NCBI RefSeq assembly: GCF_014646215.1
Contig: NZ_BMNA01000002.1
Location: 490,874 to 554,873 of the forward strand
DNA: 64,000 nt
Direction: 5' to 3'
From: Nakamurella endophytica
GTDB lineage: Bacteria > Actinomycetota > Actinomycetes > Mycobacteriales > Nakamurellaceae
The notes under the pieces were generated by a model that was not told the origin of the DNA, ran no database searches, and worked only from the letters and a program-made list of their open reading frames with translations. A program made the translations under genes and the position numbers. Below, piece by piece: positions 29,071 to 40,080 of the stretch. Each line of letters begins with the position of its first letter. The first letter of the stretch is position 1.

Positions 29071-29101
29071 GCACCCGCCGCCGGAGCCAGGCGGCGGGTG
29101 C
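29071..29101 (+). terminator. Perfect 12-bp stem hairpin after the YGQQG-protein gene
   Basis: GCACCCGCCGCC pairs perfectly with GGCGGCGGGTGC around a 7-base loop, starting four bases after the stop codon. It has no T-tract. It is the best candidate for a transcription terminator between this gene and acnA. Confidence 0.65.
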
Positions 29102-29110
29102 CCGCGACCT

Positions 29111-29152
29111 CGCACGGTCCCGGATCCGCACCTGCGGGTCCGGGGCCGTGCG
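29111..29152 (+). other. Second long hairpin upstream of the acnA promoter
   Basis: A 14-bp outer stem (CGCACGGTCCCGGA / TCCGGGGCCGTGCG, one G-T wobble) encloses a CCGCA-CC-TGCGG inner stem. It lies nine bases after the first hairpin and 55 bases before the acnA -35 box. It may strengthen termination. As it ends before the predicted acnA transcript start, it is unlikely to be an acnA leader element. Confidence 0.55.
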
Positions 29153-29206
29153 CGTCCGGGTGCGCGCCGGGTGCGCGTCGGGGCCCACCTCGGTCCGACC
29201 CCCGTG

Positions 29207-29235
29207 TTGCCGGTCAAACAGGACGCGCGTACTGT
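29207..29235 (+). promoter_or_regulatory. acnA promoter (TTGCCG - 17 bp - TACTGT)
   Basis: A -35 box TTGCCG (29207-29212) and a -10 box TACTGT (29230-29235) stand 17 bases apart. Transcription should start near 29242, giving a 5' leader of about 95 bases. It is the best two-box promoter in the window, and its -10 is covered by the AcnR-type operator. Confidence 0.65.
29219..29234. promoter_or_regulatory. AcnR-type operator CAGGACGCGCGTACTG
   Basis: The 16 bases fit the consensus CAGNACnnncGTACTG described for AcnR sites upstream of acn in corynebacteria and mycobacteria (from memory). The site spans part of the spacer and most of the -10 box, so a bound TetR-type repressor would block RNA polymerase. 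The probable repressor gene lies directly downstream of acnA. Confidence 0.75.
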
Positions 29236-29335
29236 TTTGCTCGACGCGGCCGTCGGAGCCCTCAGGAACCGGCGCCGCAGGCGGTCGCTGCGCCGACGCA
29301 CCGGCCGATACGCCCTGTCGCGCAAGGAGAGTCCC

Positions 29336-32215
<2,880 letters not shown>

Positions 32216-32237
32216 CGGGCCGTCGGTGCCCTGACCG

Positions 32238-32816
32238 ATGCCCCGCGTCAGCCCGGACCACCTGCTGGCCCGCCGCCAGCAGATCCTCGCCGGAGCCCGT
32301 GCCGCGTTCGCGCGGCACGGGTTCGAGGGCGCGACCGTGCGCGTGCTGGAGGAACAGACCGGCCTGTCGCGCGGCGCGATCTTCCACCACTTCGCCGACA
32401 AGGACGCGCTCTTCCTTGCGCTCGCCGCTCAGGATGCCGCCGCGATGGCGCGCACCGTGGAGCGGGACGGCCTGGTCACCGTCATGCGCGAGATGATCGC
32501 GTCCCCGGATCCCGGCTGGCTGGGCACCCAGCTCGAGGTGGCGCGCCGGTCGCGCACCGACCCGGTGTTCCGGGACGCCCTGGCCGCCGGCTCCGCGCAG
32601 GTCCGGCAGGCGACCCGGGACCGGCTGCACCGGCAGCGCGCCGCCGGGGTGCTGCGGGACGACGTCGATGTCGAGGTGCTGGCCTCCTACCTGGAGCTGA
32701 TCCTCGAGGGCGTCGTGGCGCACCTGGCCCAGGGTCGGTCCTCGGACGCCCTGGCGCCGGTGCTCGACGTCGTGGAGACCTCGGTCCGGCGGTCACAGGT
32801 CGAGGTCGCCCGCTGA
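32238..32816 (+). CDS. acnR: TetR family regulator, probable AcnR
   Basis: A 192-residue TetR-type repressor. The N-terminal helix-turn-helix (about 15-60) reads RRQQILAGARAAFARHGFEGATVRVLEEQTGLSRGAIFHHFADKDALF in two parts around the recognition helix SRGAIFHHF. The remaining residues are the helical ligand/dimer domain. The gene begins 22 bp after acnA and is surely co-transcribed. In Corynebacterium glutamicum, AcnR is encoded at this place, is near this length, binds citrate-Mg and represses acn. The operator match at 29219 supports the same circuit here. The M. tuberculosis counterpart by order is Rv1474c. The ligand response is inferred from the family. Confidence 0.92.
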   Translation: MPRVSPDHLLARRQQILAGARAAFARHGFEGATVRVLEEQTGLSRGAIFHHFADKDALFLALAAQDAAAMARTVERDGLVTVMREMIASPDPGWLGTQLEVARRSRTDPVFRDALAAGSAQVRQATRDRLHRQRAAGVLRDDVDVEVLASYLELILEGVVAHLAQGRSSDALAPVLDVVETSVRRSQVEVAR

Positions 32817-32903
32817 GCTCGTCCGCACTCGTCGGGGTACCACTTTCCGTGATCTGACGTACCCTCTGCGTGTCCTGCTGTCGCCTGACCGTGAGGGGCC
32901 GCC

Positions 32904-34952
32904 GTGCCGAACCGGGTGGCACCGCCGCGGCTGGTCCTACTGCTGTGTGCCTTGCTCGCCGCGCTGGGGCTGGCCGTGTCCGCAGCTCCGGCCGCGACGG
33001 CCGTGCCGGTCCCACCCGGCGCCGGTGATCCGGGCCCGGTCGCGGGCGACACCACCGAACTGGTGATGACCGGTTTCGGTCACGGCCGCGGCCTGATCGG
33101 CGGCGTCCCGGACGGGACCCCGTTCGACCCGCTGGCCGGATACCCGCGGACCTCCACCTTCAGCGGCCCGCTGCCCCGCGGATTCATCGAGCGCAACGAG
33201 GACTTCGCCGGGACGATCACCGCCGCGTCCGCCGACGGGAGCCTCACCTCGGTGCTGTACTGCATCGACCTGGCCACCACGACGTACCCGGGCATCGGCT
33301 ACCGCATCGGGTCCTGGGACCAGGCCACGGTGCCGAACGTCGGCTACGTCGCGCGGACGCTCACCACCACCTATCCGGCCGTCCCGGGGCAGCCGGCGGG
33401 CCTGTCCGGGGACGACGAGCGCGCGGCGGCCGTGCAGGCCGCCATCTGGTTCTTCACCGACGACTACGTGCTCGACCGGGCCGACCCCCTCCGCGGCGCC
33501 GTGGCCGACCTGGTCGCCGCGGTTCTGGAGGCCGGCCGGCTGGACCCGCCGCCGCTGCCCGAGCTGTCCCTGGACCCGACGTTCGCCTCGACGCCGGCGG
33601 GCGACGCGGCCGGCCCCTTCACCGTGCACTCGGACCTCGACGAGACGGTGACCGTCCGCTCCGCCGGCGCGACGATGTCCACGGACGCCGACGGCGACCG
33701 GCCGTTGGCCCAGGATGCCCAGGTCGGGGACGGGCAGCAGATCTACCTCCGGTCGACCGGTGCCGGGTCCGCGCGGCTGCGGGCGACCGGTGTGCAGACC
33801 GTCCGCACCGGCATCGTCTACCTCTACGACGGCAACACCCCGGGCGTCGGGACGGCCCAGAAGCTGATCCTCGCCACCACCGCGCGCGTGCAGGTGCGAG
33901 CCGCCTCCGACGCGCAGTTCCTGGACCCGGGCTCGGTCCAGGTCTCGATCGTGATCACCGGTGACGCCGCCGGCCGGCAGGGCGCCGCGACCGTCGTGCT
34001 GAGCTGCCGTCCGGGCCAGGACGACGTGCGCATCGACGTCCCGCCCGGGGCGACCGGGACGTCGACACGGATCGTGCGCGGGATCCCGCCGGGTAGCTTC
34101 TGCACGGTCAGCGAGCCGGACACCGGTGCGACGCCGGCCGTGGCGGTGTCCGTGGCCGTCGATCCGCCCGGCCGGTTGACCGTGCCCGACGGCGGGACGG
34201 TCCAGGTCACCGTGACCGACACGGTGACCGCGGTGATGGGCAGCGTCCAGGTCGACACCGCCATCGCCGGCCCCGCGGCCGCCGAGCACGGCGCGGCCCT
34301 CGTTCTCGTGTCGTGTGCCGGTCAGGCCTCCGTGTCCATCCCGATCCCGGCCGGAGAGACCACCGTCGAGCCGGTGACGGTGACCGCTCCGGTGGGCACC
34401 CTGTGCACGGTCACCGAACCCACCGACGGGTCGACCGACACGGTCCGCGCCTCCGTGCACATCGACCCGACGACCGTGGCCGTCCCGCCCGGCGACCCGG
34501 CGACGGTCGCGGTGCGGAACGAGTACCAGGTTGTGCCACCGCCGACCACACCGACCACCACGCCGACGACGACCCCCCCGACCACACCCAGCCCGACCAG
34601 CCCCACCAGCTCCGTGACGCCGACCACCGCACCGAGCACCACCACGACACCCACGACGATCACCGGCAGCACCAGCTCGTCGACGGTAGGCCCGACGTCC
34701 ACGGCCACTGCTCCGACGACCGCCGTCTCGACCTCGACCGCGACCCCGACCACCACTGCGACGGCGGCCCCGACCACCGTGACGGTGACCACCACACCGA
34801 CCACGCCGACCACGCCGCACCCGCACGTGCTGCCGGACACCGGGGTGCCCGCCGGGCTGGTGCCGGCGGCCGCCGCCGCGTCGCTGGCCATCCTGATCGG
34901 CATCGGGCTGCTGGTGCCCGGCCGCCGGCGGAGGTCCGCGCGTCACCGGTGA
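32904..34952 (+). CDS. Thioester-domain LPXTG cell-surface protein
   Basis: Sortase-anchored surface protein of 682 residues. The signal peptide covers about 1-33. A thioester domain (about 50-200) has Cys120 in LYCIDL and Gln178 in AVQAAIW, the residues expected to form an internal Cys-Gln thioester that bonds covalently to host or environmental amines. Beta-rich regions follow. Two similar Ig-like repeats resembling DUF5979 (about 340-430 and 445-540) start GSVQVxxxIxG with a Cys in each. A Thr/Pro stalk (about 545-640) leads to LPDTG (643-647), a membrane span and RRRR. The GTG at 32904 follows GAGGGG. No sortase gene is in the window. Adhesion is inferred from the domain family. Confidence 0.88.
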   Translation: MPNRVAPPRLVLLLCALLAALGLAVSAAPAATAVPVPPGAGDPGPVAGDTTELVMTGFGHGRGLIGGVPDGTPFDPLAGYPRTSTFSGPLPRGFIERNEDFAGTITAASADGSLTSVLYCIDLATTTYPGIGYRIGSWDQATVPNVGYVARTLTTTYPAVPGQPAGLSGDDERAAAVQAAIWFFTDDYVLDRADPLRGAVADLVAAVLEAGRLDPPPLPELSLDPTFASTPAGDAAGPFTVHSDLDETVTVRSAGATMSTDADGDRPLAQDAQVGDGQQIYLRSTGAGSARLRATGVQTVRTGIVYLYDGNTPGVGTAQKLILATTARVQVRAASDAQFLDPGSVQVSIVITGDAAGRQGAATVVLSCRPGQDDVRIDVPPGATGTSTRIVRGIPPGSFCTVSEPDTGATPAVAVSVAVDPPGRLTVPDGGTVQVTVTDTVTAVMGSVQVDTAIAGPAAAEHGAALVLVSCAGQASVSIPIPAGETTVEPVTVTAPVGTLCTVTEPTDGSTDTVRASVHIDPTTVAVPPGDPATVAVRNEYQVVPPPTTPTTTPTTTPPTTPSPTSPTSSVTPTTAPSTTTTPTTITGSTSSSTVGPTSTATAPTTAVSTSTATPTTTATAAPTTVTVTTTPTTPTTPHPHVLPDTGVPAGLVPAAAAASLAILIGIGLLVPGRRRRSARHR

Positions 34953-34963
34953 GGCGGGACACC

Positions 34964-34981
34964 GGCCGCCTGCCGGCGGCC
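34964..34981. terminator. Hairpin between convergent genes
   Basis: GGCCGCC-TGCC-GGCGGCC, a perfect 7-bp stem with a tetraloop, sits in the 32-bp gap between the surface protein and the lipoprotein gene on the other strand. It could terminate transcription from both sides; no T-tract. Confidence 0.55.
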
Positions 34982-34984
34982 CGA

Positions 34985-36265
34985 TCAGTCGGTGATCGTG
35001 AGCCAGGCCTCCACGTCGACGGCGGGGCGGCCGAGCTCCACCCACACCTGCTGCAGCTGCGCGGTCCAGAACGGGACATCGAGGTGCAGGATCGGTACCC
35101 CAATGCTCCGCTCACCGCCGCCCCAGCCGATCACCGAGCCGCGGAACTCCGGCCGCTCCAGCACGGCGCTCAGCCGGTCGACCTGCTGCTGCACCGTCGC
35201 CGCACTGACCGGCGAGTGCACGACGCACAGGTTGCCGGGGAACACCCGGGCCAGCGCCTGCCGCTCCCGGGTGACGTCGCCGGTCACCCCCACCACCAGG
35301 ACCTCGGTGACGGAGTCGGTGGAGAGGGTCGGGGTCGACGCCCGGTCCGCCGCGGAAGGCCGGGACAGCGACAGCGTCCCGAAACGGGCGGGCTGCACCT
35401 GCACCAGGTGCTGGATGCCGGCGACACCGGGCCCGTGGCCGACCGGTCCCCGGCGCCACCCCGCGGCCGGCTCGGGACAGGGAGTGCTCCGGTCGGGCGA
35501 CGCCCACCGGTCCGGAGGTCGCTGGCCGGTCACGGTGAGCCGGGAGCCGTCGTAGGTGGCGGTGACGGCCGCCGAGCCCCAGGTGGTGCCGCCGTAGGAC
35601 TGCCGGCCGTCCAGCCGGCCGACGTCCAACCCGGACACCGGGATGCCATGGACGCAGCCCGGCACGTCCGGCAGCTCGCGGACCACCCCCGAGACCACCG
35701 TCGTCCGCCCGACGCCGGCGACCGCATACGGCGGGCACGCCCGCACCACACCGGCCTTCTCGACGAACAGGCCGCTGAGCCGGACGGCGGTCACCTGCGG
35801 CGTCCCCAAGCGGACGACGACCGGCGGCACGGTCGGCACGGTCGACACGGTCGACACCGTCGGCTCTGTCGGCACGGTCGGCGACGGGTCGGGCGTGGTG
35901 ACCGACCCCGATGCGTGCATCCGGGTTCCGGACGCTCCGGCCGACGGCGGGGCCGTCGGGACCGGCGAGGTTGCCCTCGGTGCGGCCGTCGTGACCGGTG
36001 CCGCCGGTGACCCGGTCGACGGGCCGGACGGACCCGACCGGGTGTCCGCCGGGGCGGACGTAGCACCGGACGCGGAGAGCGAGCCGGAGAAACCGGAGGA
36101 GCCGGACGTGACGCCGGACAGGGCACTGGACGGACCGCCCGCGTCGGCGCTGGGCGGCGTCGAGCCGCCCCCGGCGTCCCTCGGCGCGCCCACCCCGCAG
36201 GCGGCCACGACGAGTACGGTCACGGCGGAGAGCAGCCAGGCGGACGCCCGGGACGAACGGCGCAT
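34985..36265 (-). CDS. Hypothetical lipoprotein
   Basis: A 426-residue predicted lipoprotein of unknown function. The N-terminus ends in VLVVAAC, with Cys23 the lipidation site. A disordered Ser/Gly/Thr/Pro linker covers about 25-150. The globular C-terminal region has ACPPYAVAGVGRTTVVSGVVRELPDVPGCVHGI, with paired cysteines. It ends in EVLVVGVTGDVTRERQALARVFPGNLCVVHSP and a helical tail. Linker codons include short imperfect repeats of GTCGGCACG and GTCGACAC (about 35825-35880). It converges on the thioester surface protein and lies downstream of no obvious operon. Surface exposure is likely; a binding role is only a guess. Confidence 0.75.
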   Translation of the reverse strand: MRRSSRASAWLLSAVTVLVVAACGVGAPRDAGGGSTPPSADAGGPSSALSGVTSGSSGFSGSLSASGATSAPADTRSGPSGPSTGSPAAPVTTAAPRATSPVPTAPPSAGASGTRMHASGSVTTPDPSPTVPTEPTVSTVSTVPTVPPVVVRLGTPQVTAVRLSGLFVEKAGVVRACPPYAVAGVGRTTVVSGVVRELPDVPGCVHGIPVSGLDVGRLDGRQSYGGTTWGSAAVTATYDGSRLTVTGQRPPDRWASPDRSTPCPEPAAGWRRGPVGHGPGVAGIQHLVQVQPARFGTLSLSRPSAADRASTPTLSTDSVTEVLVVGVTGDVTRERQALARVFPGNLCVVHSPVSAATVQQQVDRLSAVLERPEFRGSVIGWGGGERSIGVPILHLDVPFWTAQLQQVWVELGRPAVDVEAWLTITD

Positions 36266-36346
36266 ACCGCCAGCGTCGCACCGCCGCCGGCACCGCGCAC
36301 GGCGGTCGTCCGGCCACCGTCTCCTCGCGGGCGGCGGCCGGCCCGG

Positions 36347-37279
36347 TCAGCCGTTGATGCCGGTGGACTCCACGCCCTGGACGATGAACCGCTGCAGGAG
36401 CACGAACAGCGCCAGCAGCGGCAGGATCGAGACCGCGGCGGCCATGAACAGCTCGTGCAGGTTGATCGTCTGGGCGGTCAGGAACGTGGACAGCGCGATC
36501 TGCACGGTCCACGAGGTGGAGTCCTGGGCGATGACCAGCGGCCACAGGAACGCGTTCCAGCTGCCGATGAAGGTGATCGTGGAGATCGCCGCGAAGAACG
36601 ACGCCGAGTTCGGCACCACGACGCGGAAGAACACGCCCGGGTAGCCGAGCCCATCGATGCGGCCGGCCTCCTCCAGCTCGCGCGGGAAGTTCGAGAAGTA
36701 CTGCCGGAAAAGGAACACCACCAGGGCCTGGAACAGGCCGGGGACGATCAGGCCCCGGAGCGTGGACACCCAGCCCAGCGTCGAGACCATGACGAACGTC
36801 GGCACGAACGTCACGGCCGCCGGGATCAGCAGGGTGGCGACGATCGCCCCCAGCACCACGCCCGCGTAGCGGTACGGGATCCGTGCCAGGCCGTAGCCGG
36901 CGAGGGCGCCGACGAGGACGGCACCGGCCGTCTGCACCGACGAGATGACGATCGAGTTGACCAGGCTGCGGGCCATCGGCACGGCCGGGTCGCCGAACAG
37001 CTCCGAGACGTTGGCCCACTGCACGGTGCGCGGGAAGAACGTCCACTGCGGGGAGGTGATGTCCGCGTTGGTGCTGAAGGCGTTGCGCACCAGCAGGTAG
37101 AACGGCAGCAGGAACAGCAGCGCGCCCAGCACCAGCACGAGCGAGCGGACCGCCGATCCCCAGCGCTGCGCCGGGGTCATCGGGATCCCCGTCCGCCGCC
37201 GTGCCGGCCGGCCCGCCGGAACGGGCACCGGGGCCACCGCCGTCCCGCCCGGCGTCGGGGCGCCGCCGCCCGCCGTCAT
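36347..37279 (-). CDS. Carbohydrate ABC transporter permease (MalG type)
   Basis: Membrane permease of a CUT1 sugar importer, 310 residues. A polar 45-residue N-terminus precedes six membrane spans. The EAA motif reads ELEEAGRIDGLGYPGVFFRVVVPNS and docks onto the ATPase. FYLLVRNAFSTN near the first span and the C-terminal FIVQGVESTGING are typical of MalG-like proteins. The ATG at 37279 overlaps the MalF-like stop as ATGA. No ATPase gene is in the operon, as in many actinobacterial sugar systems that share one MsmK/UgpC-type ATPase. Substrate is likely an oligosaccharide or glycoside, given the nearby GH4 enzyme and kinase. Confidence 0.93.
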   Translation of the reverse strand: MTAGGGAPTPGGTAVAPVPVPAGRPARRRTGIPMTPAQRWGSAVRSLVLVLGALLFLLPFYLLVRNAFSTNADITSPQWTFFPRTVQWANVSELFGDPAVPMARSLVNSIVISSVQTAGAVLVGALAGYGLARIPYRYAGVVLGAIVATLLIPAAVTFVPTFVMVSTLGWVSTLRGLIVPGLFQALVVFLFRQYFSNFPRELEEAGRIDGLGYPGVFFRVVVPNSASFFAAISTITFIGSWNAFLWPLVIAQDSTSWTVQIALSTFLTAQTINLHELFMAAAVSILPLLALFVLLQRFIVQGVESTGING

Positions 37280-38337
37280 GCGTCGGCCTCCCGCCGGTGC
37301 GTCCTGCGCCGGCCTGCCGGCGCCGCCTCGTCGGACCGCCGGCGGCCGCCCAGCAGCCTGCCCTGCAGCACCGTGAACACCGCGATCACCAGCGCCAGGA
37401 TCACCGCGCCGGCCGACCCGTGCCCGAAGTCCTGCTGGTTGCCCAGCGCGATGTAGTACAGGTACACCAGCGGCGGCCGGGCGTACGGCGGGTAGCCGCC
37501 CCCGCCGGAGGCCCCGGCCACCGCGAGCAGGTTGTAGAACTCGTCGAACGCCTGGAACGCGTTGATCAGCAGCAGCACCAGCACGGCCGCCGATGTCGCC
37601 CGCAGCTGCGGGAAGGTGATGAAGCGGAACGTCTGCCAGCCTGGCCTGGCCCCGTCCACGGCGGCCGCCTCGTACAGCACCGTCGGGATCCGCTGCAGCC
37701 CGGCCAGGAACAGGATCATGTAGAAGCCGACCTGCAGCCAGAGCCGCAGGGTGACGATGACCAGCCAGTACCAGGGCGGGTGCGTCACCGACAGCCAGGC
37801 CACCGGCGGCAGCCCGACCGCCCGCAGCACCGTGTTCAGCAGCCCGAACCGGACGCCGGAGAAGATCGACATCTTCCAGATCAGGGCCGCCACGACGTAC
37901 GAGCAGGCGGTCGGCAGGAAGTACACGGAGCGGAAGAACGCCTTGAAGCGGCGCGCCCGGTGCACCATCAACGCCAGTCCGAGCCCGCCGGCGAAGGTCA
38001 GCGGCACGATGAACAGCGCGAACAGCACGAACGTGCCCAGGCTGGACAGGAACGCCGGGTCGGTCAGCATCTCCCGGTAGTTGGACAGGCCGACGAAGAC
38101 CGTTGGGGTGACCGTGTTCCGCGCGTCGAAGAAGCTGAGGTAGACGCTCCAGCCGATCGGGATGTAGACGAAGACCAGCAGCCCCAGCGCGAACGGGCCG
38201 ACGAACACCCAGAACCACAGGTTGCGGTTCTGCTGTCCGGCGAGCCGCCGGCCCCAGCCGGGCCGGGACCGTCCCGCGGCGGGGACGGCCCCGGACCCGT
38301 GCCGTGCGGACGACAGCGTGTCGCCGGGCGCGGCCAC
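37276..38337 (-). CDS. Carbohydrate ABC transporter permease (MalF/UgpA type)
   Basis: Membrane permease of 353 residues, partner of the MalG-like protein. A polar N-terminus of about 40 residues leads into the first span (LWFWVFVGPFALGLLVFVYIP). Then comes SVYLSFFDARNTVTPTVFVGLSNYREML, the usual first external segment. The EAA loop is VLYEAAAVDGARPGWQTFRFITFPQL. Six spans are visible, and the C-terminus is Arg-rich and cytosolic. The GTG at 38337 lies five bases from the stop of the binding-protein gene, so the three genes form one operon. Identity within CUT1 is clear; the transported sugar is not. Confidence 0.93.
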   Translation of the reverse strand: MAAPGDTLSSARHGSGAVPAAGRSRPGWGRRLAGQQNRNLWFWVFVGPFALGLLVFVYIPIGWSVYLSFFDARNTVTPTVFVGLSNYREMLTDPAFLSSLGTFVLFALFIVPLTFAGGLGLALMVHRARRFKAFFRSVYFLPTACSYVVAALIWKMSIFSGVRFGLLNTVLRAVGLPPVAWLSVTHPPWYWLVIVTLRLWLQVGFYMILFLAGLQRIPTVLYEAAAVDGARPGWQTFRFITFPQLRATSAAVLVLLLINAFQAFDEFYNLLAVAGASGGGGYPPYARPPLVYLYYIALGNQQDFGHGSAGAVILALVIAVFTVLQGRLLGGRRRSDEAAPAGRRRTHRREADA

Positions 38338-38341
38338 GGGG

Positions 38342-39739
38342 CTACTTCGCGACGCGGGCGAGCTCGGCCTGCACCGTCGTGCGGACCCCGGCCAGCGCCG
38401 CCTTGGGGTCCGCGCCGGACTTGACGATGTTGGTGACCGCGTCGCTCATCGCCGTGCCCGAGGCCGGCGTCCACAGCAGCGGCGTCTGGGCGTGGCCGTA
38501 CTTCTGCAGGATGTCGACGGCGTCGGCGGCCGGTCCCGACTTCAGCTTGTCGGCCTTGTCCGCCAGGCTCTTGCGGGCCGGCACGTGGAACCCGTAGCTC
38601 TGCGCGAAGTCCAGCTGGTCGGCGGTGTTCTCCACCCAGAGCCACCGCACGTAGTCCTTGGCGGCCTGGACGTCCTTCGACTTGGCCGACACCGTCGAGC
38701 CGTAGGCGCCGATCGGCACCGACGGCGACCCGACCGTGGCCGAGAACTTCGGCCACGGCAGCACGCCGAAGTCGTCGCCGAGCTCCTTGGCCAGCACCGG
38801 GAAGGTCCACAGACCGGTCCACTGCATGGCGGTCAGCCCCTGCGTCAGCGACGACGGGTCCGACCAGTCGGTGGGCGCCCCCAGCAGCAGCGAGCCGCTG
38901 GCGAAGAGCTCGTGCAGCCGGCCGAAGGCGGTGGCGACATTCGGGTCGTCGAACCCGACGGCGTTGTCCTTGGTGAGGTAGTCGGCGCCGACCGACCACA
39001 GCACCGGGCCGACCATGACACCGGCGCCGCCGTCGTTGCCCAGGAACAGGCCCTTGACGTCCGACGTGGTCAGCGCCTTGGCGGCGGCGACCAGCTCGTC
39101 GAAGGTGGTGGGTGGCTTGACGCCGGCCTTGTCGAGCATGCTCTTGCGGTAGACCAGCAGCTGCATGTCGATGACCTGCGGGACGGCGTACAGCTTGCCC
39201 TTGTACGACATCCGCTCGACCAGTGACGCGGTGAAGTCGCTCTGCGCCGAGCCGAGGATGCCGTCCAGCGGCGCCACCTGGCCGCTCTGGATCTGGTCGA
39301 TGGACGGCCCGTTGCCGGTCTCGAACACGTCCGGGCCCGACCCGGTGAGCAGCGCGGCGGCGACCTTCTTGTCGTAGTCGCCCGGGTTCCACTGCACGGT
39401 GACCTTGGCCTTGGTGTACCCGGCGGCGTAGCGCTCGACGGCCTGCTGGGTGCCCTCCTCGCCGTAGGCGTGGTACCACTGCGACAACGACACCGAGCCC
39501 GCCGGGGCCGTACCGCTGGCCGCGCCGGATCCGGCCGAACCAGCCGATCCGGCCGATCCGGACGTGCCGCCGGCGGTCGAGGTGGCCGGGCCGGCGGCGC
39601 TGCTCGACGAGCCCCCGTCGCGGCCGGTGTTCGAGCCGCACGCCGTCGCCACTCCGGCAGCCGCGACGAGCCCTGCCACACCGAAGAACCGGCGGCGGGA
39701 CACCGGAGAGCCGGTGCCCGACACGGGATGCAGATCCAT
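38342..39739 (-). CDS. Sugar ABC transporter substrate-binding lipoprotein, Tat-type signal
   Basis: Extracellular solute-binding protein family 1, 465 residues and first gene of the sugar operon. The leader has SRRRFFG (residues 14-20), a twin-arginine-type motif, then a hydrophobic core and ATAC with Cys34 as lipidation site, so export may be through Tat. A Ser/Gly/Ala linker with SAGSAG units follows (about 40-75). The mature fold starts VSLSQWYHAYGEEGTQQAVERYA and includes GPDVFETGNGPS, YAVPQVIDMQLLVYRKSML and MQWTGLWTFPVL. The ATG at 39739 has GAGAGGA upstream at good distance. Translation of the permease follows five bases after its stop. Confidence 0.93.
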   Translation of the reverse strand: MDLHPVSGTGSPVSRRRFFGVAGLVAAAGVATACGSNTGRDGGSSSSAAGPATSTAGGTSGSAGSAGSAGSGAASGTAPAGSVSLSQWYHAYGEEGTQQAVERYAAGYTKAKVTVQWNPGDYDKKVAAALLTGSGPDVFETGNGPSIDQIQSGQVAPLDGILGSAQSDFTASLVERMSYKGKLYAVPQVIDMQLLVYRKSMLDKAGVKPPTTFDELVAAAKALTTSDVKGLFLGNDGGAGVMVGPVLWSVGADYLTKDNAVGFDDPNVATAFGRLHELFASGSLLLGAPTDWSDPSSLTQGLTAMQWTGLWTFPVLAKELGDDFGVLPWPKFSATVGSPSVPIGAYGSTVSAKSKDVQAAKDYVRWLWVENTADQLDFAQSYGFHVPARKSLADKADKLKSGPAADAVDILQKYGHAQTPLLWTPASGTAMSDAVTNIVKSGADPKAALAGVRTTVQAELARVAK

Positions 39740-40080
39740 GGATGTCCTCTCGACAAGCTGTCGGCCGCGTCTCGCGCGACCAGCAACGATGGTATGCCCG
39801 GCCACCGACGGCCCGGCCGGGCGCCGCCCTGCCGGCCGTGCCGGCTCCCCCACCGCGCGTCCGGTGCCCCGCGGCGGGCACCCGGAAACCGGCCGGTCGC
39901 GCGCCGGGGGTCGAGCACGCCGATGCCGGGTCCGAACCGGGTGGACGACCCGCGGACGGCCCGCGGACGGCCCGCGGACGGCCCCACCTGGTCGTGGCGG
40001 CCGGGTACCGGTCCGACCGCCCGGCCCGGCCGAGGTGTCCGCGCACGCACCCGTCACCCGGGACCGACCACCCTGGAGGA
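39740..40080. other. 341-bp intergenic region upstream of the sugar operon
   Basis: No gene is seen here. A minus-strand -10-like TACCAT (39789-39794) would give a leader of about 40 bases for the binding-protein gene. CGACA-AGC-TGTCG (39751-39763) is a 13-bp inverted repeat inside that leader and could be a LacI- or GntR-type operator; no such regulator is encoded nearby. CCCGCGGACGG is repeated three times in tandem at 39949-39981. The PfkB kinase gene ends at 40081. Confidence 0.5.

Noticed and set aside
32937..35045. 702-codon minus-strand frame opposite the surface protein
   Set aside because: Mirror of a Thr/Pro/Val-rich coding sequence. It has no ribosome site and no recognisable domain.
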